From Candidatus Latescibacterota bacterium (GTDB lineage: Bacteria > Krumholzibacteriota > Krumholzibacteriia > Krumholzibacteriales > WJIX01), in contig DAOWMJ010000061.1 in NCBI GenBank assembly GCA_030643145.1, forward strand, positions 1 through 9,913: a stretch of 9,913 bases of DNA, read 5' to 3'. Below are positions 1-7,076 of this stretch, in pieces; positions within the stretch are counted from its first letter, which is position 1, and every line of letters begins with the position of its first letter. Below the pieces are notes generated by a model that had not been told where the DNA came from, searched no databases, and saw nothing but the letters and a program-made list of their open reading frames with translations. The position numbers and the translations under genes are program-made.

Positions 1-609
1 AGGATAAAAAATGCTTATGATTACATTTTTAAAATCAAGGATCCGAAAGAAACATTGAGAACCATTTCTGAAGCTGTTACCAGAAAGGTTGTAGGCGACA
101 GGACGGTAACAGGGGTGCTTACCACTGAAAGGGTTGAGATAGCGCAAGATATTCAAGTGAAGCTTCAAAAGCTGCTTGATTATTTTGAATCGGGAATCCA
201 CATTGTAACATTCAAATTTCAGAATGTGAATCCTCCTGAACCTGTAAAACCAGCATTTAACGATGTAAACAGCGCGAAACAGGATAAGGAAAAAATGATT
301 AATCAAGCTTGGGAGGGTTACAACAACAGGATACCCCGTGCGAAAGGAGAAGCCAGGCAGCTTATATCTGAAGCCGAGGGTTATGCTCTTAAAAGGGTAA
401 ACAGGGCACAGGGAGATGTTGCTCTATTCAGGAATGTTTATCGGGAATACAGGAAAGCGCCCGGCGTTACAAGACGGCGGCTTTATCTTGAGGCGATGAA
501 TGAGATTCTTCCAAAGATTGAACAGATATATATTGTCGATGAAGAACAAAAGGGTATTTTACCGCTGCTTAATCTTGGCGAAAATATCAAAGGAGGTGAT
601 GGGCGATGA
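1..609 (+). CDS. hflK: HflK, C-terminal part (5' end outside window)
   Basis: This is the C-terminal 202 residues of an SPFH/band 7 protein; the reading frame is open from base 1, so the transmembrane anchor and early SPFH domain lie upstream. HflK pairs with HflC in a large inner-membrane assembly that encloses and modulates the FtsH protease. Visible HflK hallmarks are a late SPFH segment (DYFESGIHIVTFKFQNVNPP), the AF-DV-SAKQDKE stretch, a coiled-coil-forming region with IPRAKGEARQLISEAEGYA, and the family C-terminus (YREYRKAPGVTRRRLYLE, then IVDEEQKGILPLLNLG). A TTG at base 55 is not the true start, because conserved HflK-like sequence continues upstream of it. The stop overlaps the start of hflC as ATGA, so the two are translationally coupled. 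Identification rests on motif recognition and on the hflC neighbour. Confidence 0.93.
   Translation, partial: RIKNAYDYIFKIKDPKETLRTISEAVTRKVVGDRTVTGVLTTERVEIAQDIQVKLQKLLDYFESGIHIVTFKFQNVNPPEPVKPAFNDVNSAKQDKEKMINQAWEGYNNRIPRAKGEARQLISEAEGYALKRVNRAQGDVALFRNVYREYRKAPGVTRRRLYLEAMNEILPKIEQIYIVDEEQKGILPLLNLGENIKGGDGR
590..600 (+). promoter_or_regulatory. Ribosome binding site of hflC, near-complete anti-16S match
   Basis: AAGGAGGTGAT at 590-600 is an uninterrupted complement to the 3' end of 16S rRNA. It sits inside the last codons of hflK, ahead of the hflC ATG at 606, and it decides that start. Such a full-length match indicates strong reinitiation of translation, keeping HflK and HflC in balance. 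Confidence 0.85.
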
Positions 610-1547
610 AAAAGAATGCATTTATTCCTATAGTAGTAGTTTGTATACTTGTTCTTATTATTATTAACAGTACATTTTACAGGTTGCAAGAATTTGAACA
701 GGGTATAATCACGCAGTTCGGTAAACCGATCGGAGGAGCAATCATTGATCCCGGATTGCATATAAAGACACCATTTATTCAGCAGCTTCACAGGTTTGAA
801 AAGAGGATTCTAATTTGGGATGGGGACGCTAATCAAATACCAACGTCAGACAAAAGATATATCTGGCTTGACGCTACGGCCAGGTGGAAAATAGTTGATC
901 CGCTGAAGTTTTATCAGTCTGTCGGAAATGAAACAGGGATACTATCAAGACTTGACGATATAATTGATTCATCTTCAAGAGATGTTATCTCCGCTCACAA
1001 GCTTATTGAAATTGTAAGGAACACAAACACTATATTAGAAAAGCAGGGACAAGATTCAACAATCAGGGCTGGTAATCTGGAGGAAATTTCGAAGGGTAGA
1101 GATAACCTTAGGATTTTGATACTTGAAAAAGCATCGGAACTTGTTCCGCAATACGGCATTGAACTGATTGATGTTCAGGTCAAAAGGCTTAACTATGTGC
1201 AGGAAGTACGTCAAAAGGTATTTGAAAGGATGATTTCCGAACGGCAAAAGATTGCCGCAATGTACCGCTCAGAGGGGAAAGGGAAAAAAGCCGAGATCGA
1301 TGGGGAGCGAGAGAGGGAATTACAACGGATACAGTCCGAAGCATATAAAAAGGCTCAGAACATTAAAGGAACAGCGGACGCCAAGGCTACGAAAATTTAT
1401 GCGGAATCCTACGGAAAAGATCCGGAGTTCTATTCTTTTCTTAAAACGCTTGAAATATACAGAACTACAATAGGTGGAAATACGAGGGCTATTCTTACGA
1501 CCGATAGTGACATTTACAAGTATTTAAAGAAGAGTAAAATAAACTAG
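606..1547 (+). CDS. hflC: HflC, FtsH-modulating SPFH protein
   Basis: This 313-residue SPFH/band 7 protein is the partner of HflK in the inner-membrane complex around FtsH; E. coli HflC is slightly longer. Residues 5-22 form one N-terminal signal anchor (a run of I, V and L), followed by the SPFH entry FEQGIITQFGKPIG at 30-43 and GLHIKTPF at 50-57. The SPFH domain continues through DATARWKIVDP (89-99). The region around 193-270, including YVQEVRQKVFERMISERQKI, is the charged, Ala/Glu-rich helical part typical of HflC. The segment YGKDPEFYSFLKTLEIYR (269-286) is a family signature. The start is fixed by the strong ribosome binding site and by the ATGA overlap with hflK. A hairpin about 40 bases beyond the stop probably ends the transcript. 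Most of the chain should lie on the periplasmic side, as in E. coli. Confidence 0.95.
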   Translation: MKKNAFIPIVVVCILVLIIINSTFYRLQEFEQGIITQFGKPIGGAIIDPGLHIKTPFIQQLHRFEKRILIWDGDANQIPTSDKRYIWLDATARWKIVDPLKFYQSVGNETGILSRLDDIIDSSSRDVISAHKLIEIVRNTNTILEKQGQDSTIRAGNLEEISKGRDNLRILILEKASELVPQYGIELIDVQVKRLNYVQEVRQKVFERMISERQKIAAMYRSEGKGKKAEIDGERERELQRIQSEAYKKAQNIKGTADAKATKIYAESYGKDPEFYSFLKTLEIYRTTIGGNTRAILTTDSDIYKYLKKSKIN

Positions 1548-1589
1548 GTTAAGCTTTGAAAAAAAGTGTTTCCGCTTTACCGTATAACG

Positions 1590-1629
1590 CAAATATGCAC
1601 CGTTGGCTATAAGCAGCGGTGCATATTTG
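1590..1629 (+). terminator. Strong hairpin, probable terminator after hflC
   Basis: A perfect 13-base inverted repeat pairs 1590-1602 (CAAATATGCACCG) with 1617-1629, enclosing a 14-base loop that can pair further. The outer stem is A-rich on the left and U-rich on the right, and a G/T-rich tail follows. The U-tract is interrupted by G, so it is not a textbook intrinsic terminator, but the position 40 bases after the hflC stop and before the next promoter region supports termination. The near-symmetric stem could also act on the other strand. Confidence 0.7.
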
Positions 1630-1777
1630 TTGTGTTGAGTTCTTCCCTAATGAGTGTATTTTTTAGGTTTAGTTATTGATGTATAGATTTTGTGTGGAAT
1701 TCTGTCGCAATACGTTTATTTTTTATATAAATTACAGTAATTGCTAATTGACTGTAGTCGTAAGAAAAGGAGAATGG

Positions 1778-4700
1778 ATGCCAACCATCAATAAGGACTG
1801 TTTTATAAAAATCCCTTTTTTTCTCTGCGGGATTATAATTTATGCCTTTCTGGCTCCTGCTTTTCTCCATGCCGCGAATAGTTCTGACCTGAACTGGCGT
1901 ACAATTCGCACTGAACATTTCGAAATACATTATCACGACGGTGAAGAGCAGAGTGCAGCACAGGTGGCTTTGATTGCTGAAGAAATTTATGATCCTGTAA
2001 CAGATTTTTATAATTACAAAATTGACAAAGTACACATTAATTTGATGGATATATCTGACCATCCGGGGGGGGCGGCTTATTACTATCAGAATAGAATCAA
2101 TATAGATGTTTCAGCGTACGAATTTGCCTTGCGGGGAACGGCGAATTGGCTTAGAAACGTAACCACACACGAATTCACTCACCTCGTATCGATACAAAAG
2201 GGAATGAAGATGCCGAGAAGTATCCCCTCTGTCTATTTTCAGATTATTAATTTTGAAAGAGAAAAAAGACCGGATGTTATTACAGGGTATCCTAACTTTT
2301 TTTTAACTGTTCCATTCGCCGGTGTGCTTTTTCCAAACTGGTTCGCGGAGGGAGTCGCTCAGTCTCAAGTCACTTTGGCCCGAAGTGATATCTGGGATTC
2401 TCACAGAGATATGATCCTGAGGACCGCGGTTCTTAATGACAAACTTTTAACAATTGATGAAATGGGTGTATTTGGGAAAAATTCTCTAAATTCTGAATTA
2501 TTGTACAATCAGGGATTTTCATTGGTTAATTTCATCTCAAGAAAATATGGAAGAGAAAAGATTCAAAAACTTGTTGAAGAACAATCGAGAATTTACAGAA
2601 TGAAATTCGACGGCGCGTGCAGGGATGTGCTGGGAATTTCCGACGATAGACTGTACAGCCTGTGGAAAGAAGAGATCAAGAAAGAATATGAAGTCATCAA
2701 GATGGAAATTAGCAAAACCCAATCAGCCGGAGAGCAAATCGCCGGAGAGGGTTTTCTTAATTTATACCCTATTTCAGATAAGAAAGGGGGAGTTTATTTT
2801 CTTTCCAACAGGGGGCGTGATTTTTCCGCGTTAGATCTGGTTCATATGAATAATTCAAATCGGATTTCAGTTATAGCGAAGGGTGTTACATCAAGATTTT
2901 CTTTGTCCAGGGATAGGAAACAACTCTGTTATTCGAAAATAACTTCGGATAACGACAAGGGGAATGAATATAACGATCTCTTTATTTACAATATAGAGAC
3001 TGAAAGGGAGACAAGGCTTACAAAATCTTTAAGAACAACAGATCCTGAATGGTCTCCCGACGATAAATATATCGCTGTTATCCTAACCGCGGATTGTTCT
3101 GAGAGGATTGCGATATTAGACATTGAAAAAAAAGAAGGCAGGGAATTATTCAGTGTAACCCCCGGAGTGCAATACTATGATCTTTCGTGGGGCACGCATG
3201 GGATATTGGCTTCAAGATTCGATTGTGCCAGCAGGGATATTGTAATCTTCGATCCTGAAAGTGGAAGTATGAAAGAAATCGCCGCCACTTTAGCTGATGA
3301 GAGAGATCCGGTATGGGACAAAGATGGAGAAGGGTTCTTTTATTCAAGTGACAGGACGGGAATATTTAATATTTATCATCATACCAGTAGCGATTGTCCG
3401 GATATTCTTGTAACAAATGTTCTTGGTGGGGCTTTCGCGCCGGATCTCTTCGAGGATACTATTTTTTATCACAGTTATGAAAAAGACGGTTATAAAATCA
3501 GCAGAATAACCGGTTGGGAATCAGCTCTTCCCGGTATAACCGAATGCTTGATAGATTCAACGCTTATAGCCGAAAGGAAACGATTTATTTCCAACAAGAA
3601 GAACAATCAACAAAAGGAGTTTTCTAAACGAAGAAAAGAGATATTACAGATTATCAAAGAGAATAGAGAAACTGGATCAACTTTTAATACCGAGTACACA
3701 CAGTTATATCTGTTTCCCCGTATTATGATTTATGAAAAAAAACCGAGGGCGGGTTTTACGATGCAGTATGGTGATATTCTTGACAGGCAATCCTTACTGG
3801 CTTCAACATCTATTAACAAGGATGGAGAATATGATTTAGCGCTGGGGTTCAATCTCCAAACGAGGCGCCATCTCCCGACATTCAGTTTAGAATTTTACAG
3901 AAGCAGAAAGTATTATAATTACTATAATTTAAGAGAGGGTAATGTCGATGTAAGATACGATCTTTGGGACGCCTTCTTTACATTAAGTCATGAATTTTCT
4001 CCAACAACGGCTTTTAGACGGAATGAATTGATGCTGCGTTATAATTACGGGGAGTACGGGTTAAATATAAATGCCTGGGATCAGTATAGTTTTGAACTGG
4101 GCTGGAGTTACTACAAGGGAAGTGAATTTTCTCTCTTTTACGCATTTTCCGATATAAAATCGGGTGTAAATGCCGATATTAATCCGAGAAGAGGCAGGAA
4201 AATATTTCTTGAAGCTACAAGGGCATACAACAAACTCTTTGCCGGTGAATTCCAGTATATGTTCATGCCTGACTATGCTGATAATATTTTCGGTAGATAC
4301 ATTTTATTATATGAAGAATTTATACCGGTGCCGTTCTTTGAAAGCGCGATTTCTCTTTACGCCAGAGTTGGAGTAGTTGATAATGCTGTCGATGATTTCT
4401 TTAATCTTTTCCTTGGAAGTAGAGATGGACTTAGAGGATATTCCTATTACAGCTTTGGCGGAAAAAAGATAGCGATGGGAAGAATTACATACCGGTTTCC
4501 GTTGATGAAAAATATTAACAAACAATTCCTGTTTACATATCTTGGATCGTTCTATGGTGGACTTTTCGCGGAAGCGGGTAACGCGTGGAATGAGGACAAG
4601 ATAGATATTGATAATCATAAGGCCGATATAGGGTTTGAGATTAGAGGGAAGGGTTTTAATTTCTACAATTATCCTCTGGCGATCTCATTTGAAGCGGCAT

Positions 4701-4804
4701 ACGGTCTTGACGATATTAAATACAGGGATCCTTTTACTGAAACAATTACACTCTACGAGGGGAGATCCTGGAAATATTATGGATCTGTTTCTTACGGTTT
4801 TTAG
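1778..4804 (+). CDS. Exported HExxH peptidase-like / TolB-type propeller / Omp85-like barrel fusion
   Basis: This 1008-residue protein has no gene name I recognise. A signal peptide (hydrophobic 11-31, likely cleavage near LHA-A at 32/33) is followed by a gluzincin-type peptidase domain resembling the peptidase MA families: HEFTH at 131-135 and NWFAEGVA at 187-194, where E191 would be the third zinc ligand. Residues about 320-590 hold TolB/PD40-like propeller blades, for example DPEWSPDDKYIA (422-433) and DPVWDKDGEGFFYSSDR (510-526). Residues about 640-1008 alternate aromatic and polar residues like an outer-membrane barrel, with GSRDGLRGY (880-888) and ITYRFPL (903-909) resembling the Omp85/BamA L6 motif and next strand, and a final Phe. 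The start is the ATG at 1778, placed by GGAG at 1769-1772; an upstream TTG at 1748 is poorly supported. Peptidase activity, zinc binding and surface exposure are inferred. It ends inside the ribosome binding site of the ThyX-like gene. Confidence 0.82.
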   Translation: MPTINKDCFIKIPFFLCGIIIYAFLAPAFLHAANSSDLNWRTIRTEHFEIHYHDGEEQSAAQVALIAEEIYDPVTDFYNYKIDKVHINLMDISDHPGGAAYYYQNRINIDVSAYEFALRGTANWLRNVTTHEFTHLVSIQKGMKMPRSIPSVYFQIINFEREKRPDVITGYPNFFLTVPFAGVLFPNWFAEGVAQSQVTLARSDIWDSHRDMILRTAVLNDKLLTIDEMGVFGKNSLNSELLYNQGFSLVNFISRKYGREKIQKLVEEQSRIYRMKFDGACRDVLGISDDRLYSLWKEEIKKEYEVIKMEISKTQSAGEQIAGEGFLNLYPISDKKGGVYFLSNRGRDFSALDLVHMNNSNRISVIAKGVTSRFSLSRDRKQLCYSKITSDNDKGNEYNDLFIYNIETERETRLTKSLRTTDPEWSPDDKYIAVILTADCSERIAILDIEKKEGRELFSVTPGVQYYDLSWGTHGILASRFDCASRDIVIFDPESGSMKEIAATLADERDPVWDKDGEGFFYSSDRTGIFNIYHHTSSDCPDILVTNVLGGAFAPDLFEDTIFYHSYEKDGYKISRITGWESALPGITECLIDSTLIAERKRFISNKKNNQQKEFSKRRKEILQIIKENRETGSTFNTEYTQLYLFPRIMIYEKKPRAGFTMQYGDILDRQSLLASTSINKDGEYDLALGFNLQTRRHLPTFSLEFYRSRKYYNYYNLREGNVDVRYDLWDAFFTLSHEFSPTTAFRRNELMLRYNYGEYGLNINAWDQYSFELGWSYYKGSEFSLFYAFSDIKSGVNADINPRRGRKIFLEATRAYNKLFAGEFQYMFMPDYADNIFGRYILLYEEFIPVPFFESAISLYARVGVVDNAVDDFFNLFLGSRDGLRGYSYYSFGGKKIAMGRITYRFPLMKNINKQFLFTYLGSFYGGLFAEAGNAWNEDKIDIDNHKADIGFEIRGKGFNFYNYPLAISFEAAYGLDDIKYRDPFTETITLYEGRSWKYYGSVSYGF
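2065..2072 (+). repeat. G8 homopolymer inside the barrel-fusion gene
   Basis: Eight consecutive G residues encode the Pro-Gly-Gly-Ala junction near codons 96-99, early in the peptidase domain. The frame is open here. The tract is a possible slippage site and also a likely place for a sequencing or assembly error. Runs of eight T (2297-2304) and eight A (3126-3133 and 3735-3742) occur in the same gene. Confidence 0.5.
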
Positions 4805-4808
4805 GAGG
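4803..4808 (+). promoter_or_regulatory. Ribosome binding site of the ThyX-like gene overlapping the upstream stop
   Basis: AGGAGG at 4803-4808 shares its first two bases with the TAG stop of the barrel-fusion gene. The ATG at 4822 is 13 bases further, a longer gap than usual. No better in-frame start lies between them, and the family-like beginning MQVKVAGFNID supports this ATG. The arrangement suggests translational coupling. Confidence 0.7.
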
Positions 4809-4821
4809 AATTTTTAGAATT

Positions 4822-6216
4822 ATGCAAGTTAAGGTTGCCGGATTCAATATCGATTCCACTCTTATCGGTGAAATAAGAGGTAAAAGTGAATCTTTTACAC
4901 CGGAGGTTATTTCGGCTTCTTACGCGAGAATTAGCAGGGATCCGCGAGACATAGGCCAGATAAGGAAAGAAGCAAGAGAGGCTGTAAAGAAAGCCAGAAT
5001 TTCCAATGAGAAGATTATATTCGGCCTCGGGCATTCTTCGGTTGCCGAACACGCGGTCTTTAATTTTGATATCATGGGTATATCTCGGTTGGCTGTTGAA
5101 GAGTTGGAAAGTTTCAGACTTGCGTCGTTCACCGAGAAATCACAGCGATATATAAAAATCGGTAAAGATATCATTCTTCCGAAAGAAATTGAAGATTGTG
5201 GCTTAGAGAGCCAGTTCAACGACCTTATGAAATTTCTTTCGGATGAATACAATAATTTGTACTTAAAGATGTTGGATAATAAGGAAGATGAAAGTGTTGC
5301 CAAGGAAGATTCGCGTTACCTTTTACCTCTAGCGGTAACAGCGCAGCTCGGAATGACGGTAAACGCGAGAGAACTAGAGTATATGATAAGCAGGCTTGCT
5401 TCTCACAAACTCGAGGAATTAAATGAACTAGCGGAAAAACTGAGTAAAATAGCGAGGGGAATTGCTCCATCTCTTGTTCGCTACCCTGAAGCAGCGGATT
5501 ATTTTTCAAATAAGTTTGAAACACGAAATAAATTAGGCGGAATGACGAACAAAATTGTTTCTGATGATAAAAGTGAAGAGGTTAAATTACTTTCTGATAC
5601 AGAGGATTGTGATAATTTGCTTGTAGCGGCATTACTTTTTTCTTCCGGTAAGATCGGAATTAAAGATGCCAGAACTGCGGCTTTGAGAATGAGCGTTAAA
5701 GAGAAAATTGATATTGTAAGAAATACAATGGAAGATATGCAGCTCTATGATTCTGTATGGCGGGAATTTGAACACGTACACCTTTTATTTGAGGTTATTG
5801 TATCGGCATCATGTTTCGCTCAACTTAAAAGGCACAGGATGACCACAATTACTGTCCAGCCGTATTCCCAGCAACTGGGTGTGAAAATACCCGAATCGGT
5901 AAAGAGGTGTGGCGCTGTTAAAGAATTTGAAAAAGCTGCTGAAATGTCAAGCAGGCTATATAAAGAAATCAGAAAAGAGAAGAATTTTGCTGCGGATTAC
6001 GTCATGCTTAACGCAAGTAGGCGAAGAGTTCTTTTTGATATAAACCTGCGTGAACTCTACCATTTTTCGAGGTTAAGAAGCGACAAACACGCGCAGTGGG
6101 AAATTAGAACGCTGTCCGAGAAAATGTGTAAAATGGTTAAAAGAAAATTGCCGGTAGGCGCAATACTCCTTGGCGGTAAAGATTCTTTCAGCGAGATGAA
6201 AAATAGCCTGCAATGA
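4822..6216 (+). CDS. thyX: Tandem ThyX-like protein (FAD-dependent thymidylate synthase family)
   Basis: ThyX makes dTMP from dUMP using FAD, NADPH and methylenetetrahydrofolate, normally as a tetramer of roughly 220-250-residue subunits. This 464-residue protein carries the fold twice. The first half has GLGHSSVAEHAVFNFD (68-83), a signature reduced to SFRLASFTEKSQRY (97-110) and LLPLAVTAQLGMTVNAREL (167-185). The second half has RHRMTTITVQPYSQQ (337-351) and a well-kept LRSDKHAQWEIR (418-429). The standard signature is RHR, seven residues, then S-x-R-Y. The first half keeps S107, R109 and Y110 but not Arg-His, while the second keeps R337-H338-R339 but has Pro at 347. I recall similar double-length proteins in deltaproteobacteria, usually labelled ThyX, but cannot verify activity here. 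It could be an active pseudo-heterodimer or a relative with another role. It lies 17 bases after the barrel-fusion gene. Confidence 0.82.
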   Translation: MQVKVAGFNIDSTLIGEIRGKSESFTPEVISASYARISRDPRDIGQIRKEAREAVKKARISNEKIIFGLGHSSVAEHAVFNFDIMGISRLAVEELESFRLASFTEKSQRYIKIGKDIILPKEIEDCGLESQFNDLMKFLSDEYNNLYLKMLDNKEDESVAKEDSRYLLPLAVTAQLGMTVNARELEYMISRLASHKLEELNELAEKLSKIARGIAPSLVRYPEAADYFSNKFETRNKLGGMTNKIVSDDKSEEVKLLSDTEDCDNLLVAALLFSSGKIGIKDARTAALRMSVKEKIDIVRNTMEDMQLYDSVWREFEHVHLLFEVIVSASCFAQLKRHRMTTITVQPYSQQLGVKIPESVKRCGAVKEFEKAAEMSSRLYKEIRKEKNFAADYVMLNASRRRVLFDINLRELYHFSRLRSDKHAQWEIRTLSEKMCKMVKRKLPVGAILLGGKDSFSEMKNSLQ

Positions 6217-6310
6217 ACTCATCTGATGATAAAACAGACCGGCTCATCTGAAAAATAATAACCCGCTACTTGTTTCCATGGTCATATTCCGAAAATGATA
6301 TTTTCACTAT

Positions 6311-6343
6311 TACCCTGGGAGGGGATAGGGTATCTTTTCTCTC
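6311..6343 (+). terminator. Possible terminator after the ThyX-like gene
   Basis: TACCCT (6311-6316) and AGGGTA (6327-6332) form a 6 bp stem around a 10-base G-rich loop, followed by a pyrimidine tail TCTTTTCTCTCT. An alternative pairing of CCCT with AGGG inside the loop is possible. The stem is short, so termination is plausible but not certain; its place between the ThyX-like stop and the next promoter supports it. Confidence 0.4.
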
Positions 6344-6374
6344 TATAGTAAAAGCTGTTGGAGTTTAAAAAGAC

Positions 6375-6404
6375 TTGACAGAAAATTTGTTTGCTGTCTA
6401 TTGT
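6375..6404 (+). promoter_or_regulatory. Sigma-70-type promoter of the lipoprotein operon
   Basis: A perfect -35 box TTGACA (6375-6380) is followed after 18 bases by TATTGT (6399-6404), matching four of six -10 consensus positions. Transcription would begin near 6411 and leave a leader of about 88 bases before the ATG at 6499. The position after a probable terminator and before four tightly packed lipoprotein genes fits the main promoter of that operon. Confidence 0.55.
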
Positions 6405-6416
6405 GTAAAGGATTGG

Positions 6417-6426
6417 GTTCCGGAAC
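6417..6426 (+). promoter_or_regulatory. Perfect 10-base palindrome just after the predicted start site
   Basis: GTTCCGGAAC at 6417-6426 is fully self-complementary and lies a few bases downstream of the predicted transcription start. As an RNA hairpin it would have only three pairs around a four-base loop, so a binding site for a dimeric regulator is the likelier reading. No regulator is identified, and a palindrome of this length can occur by chance. Confidence 0.25.
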
Positions 6427-6484
6427 AAAACACCAGAGATTAAACTTAAAAACCGGAAGTGTTTGACGGTTATAGGATTCGGCG

Positions 6485-6493
6485 AAAAGGAGG
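6485..6493 (+). promoter_or_regulatory. Ribosome binding site of the first LPP20-like gene
   Basis: AAAAGGAGG at 6485-6493 lies five bases before the ATG at 6499. It decides this start over an in-frame TTG at 6463, which would add twelve residues in front of a complete lipoprotein signal peptide. Confidence 0.75.
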
Positions 6494-6498
6494 ATGTT

Positions 6499-7059
6499 AT
6501 GAAGAACGTTATATTTATCCTGATGTGTATCTCTATCCTGTTAGTAGGGTGTGGTTCAGAAGCGCCTGACAAAAGTACCATGGGGGAGGATGGAGGAGAC
6601 CTTCCTGATTGGGTTTTAAATCCAAAACAGGTTGATTCAGAAAAAACTATTTATGGAGTTGGTATAGTTTCAGGGGTAAAGAACAAAGCTCTTGCCATTA
6701 AAACTGCTGAGAACAGGGCAATATCAAGCATCGCCCGGGTATTTAGGGTAGAAATAGAAGCAATGATGGAGGACTATGCGTCTTCAACACTCTCTGGTGA
6801 TTTAAACTCAAGTGAAGAGCAGAATATCACAAATGTTCAAAGAACTTTAATTGATCAAAACCTTAGCGGAGTAGTAGTCGTTAACAGATTTGTAGATGAA
6901 GACGGAAGTGTTTATGTTCGCGCAAAACTCGATTTTGAAACCTTCGAGGAAAATCTTGAAAAACTGAACACAATTGATTTAAAGATGAAAGAATATGTCA
7001 AAAAGAATGCCGGGGAAGCCTTCGGGAGGCTTGACGCTCAACTACAAAAAGAAGACTAA
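6499..7059 (+). CDS. LPP20-family lipoprotein
   Basis: This 186-residue lipoprotein has a signal peptide with hydrophobic core 4-16 and lipobox LVGC, giving lipidated Cys18. Gly at +2 would allow transport to the outer membrane by the E. coli Lol rule. After a flexible linker rich in Asp and Gly comes an LPP20-type domain: PDWVLNP (36-42), YGVG (52-55), then a helix with repeated Ala (ALAIKTAENRAISSIARVF, 64-82) and a beta segment GVVVVNRFVDEDGSVYVRAKL (124-144). The family is named after a Helicobacter pylori lipoprotein and its general function is not settled. It is the first gene of the operon, 17 bases before lpoB, so a shared envelope role with LpoB is likely but inferred. The start is set by its ribosome binding site. 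Confidence 0.82.
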   Translation: MKNVIFILMCISILLVGCGSEAPDKSTMGEDGGDLPDWVLNPKQVDSEKTIYGVGIVSGVKNKALAIKTAENRAISSIARVFRVEIEAMMEDYASSTLSGDLNSSEEQNITNVQRTLIDQNLSGVVVVNRFVDEDGSVYVRAKLDFETFEENLEKLNTIDLKMKEYVKKNAGEAFGRLDAQLQKED

Positions 7060-7076
7060 TTTTCAAAGGAGTGAGG

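Noticed and set aside
1252..1473. Alternative-frame + strand open frame inside hflC
   Set aside because: It shadows the charged helical region of HflC; its Lys/Arg-rich composition is a frame artefact.
1635..1731. Promoter for the barrel-fusion gene (TTGAGT at 1635 with TATTTT at 1657, or TATATA at 1724)
   Set aside because: A promoter is expected here, but both candidates match consensus poorly and I cannot choose between them, so neither was listed as a feature.
1673..2062. Antisense open frame of 129 codons across the start of the barrel-fusion gene
   Set aside because: It covers a likely promoter region and a signal-peptide-coding segment on the other strand, has no recognisable domain, and conflicts with a well-supported gene.
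4920..5303. Antisense open frame of 127 codons inside the ThyX-like gene
   Set aside because: It lies wholly over conserved ThyX motifs on the + strand, has no recognisable domain and no supporting context.
6463..6498. Upstream TTG start for the first LPP20-like gene, and TTGACG as a second -35 box
   Set aside because: The ATG at 6499 has an ideal ribosome binding site and begins a standard lipoprotein signal peptide; a -35 box at 6463 would place transcription start inside or past the ribosome binding site.
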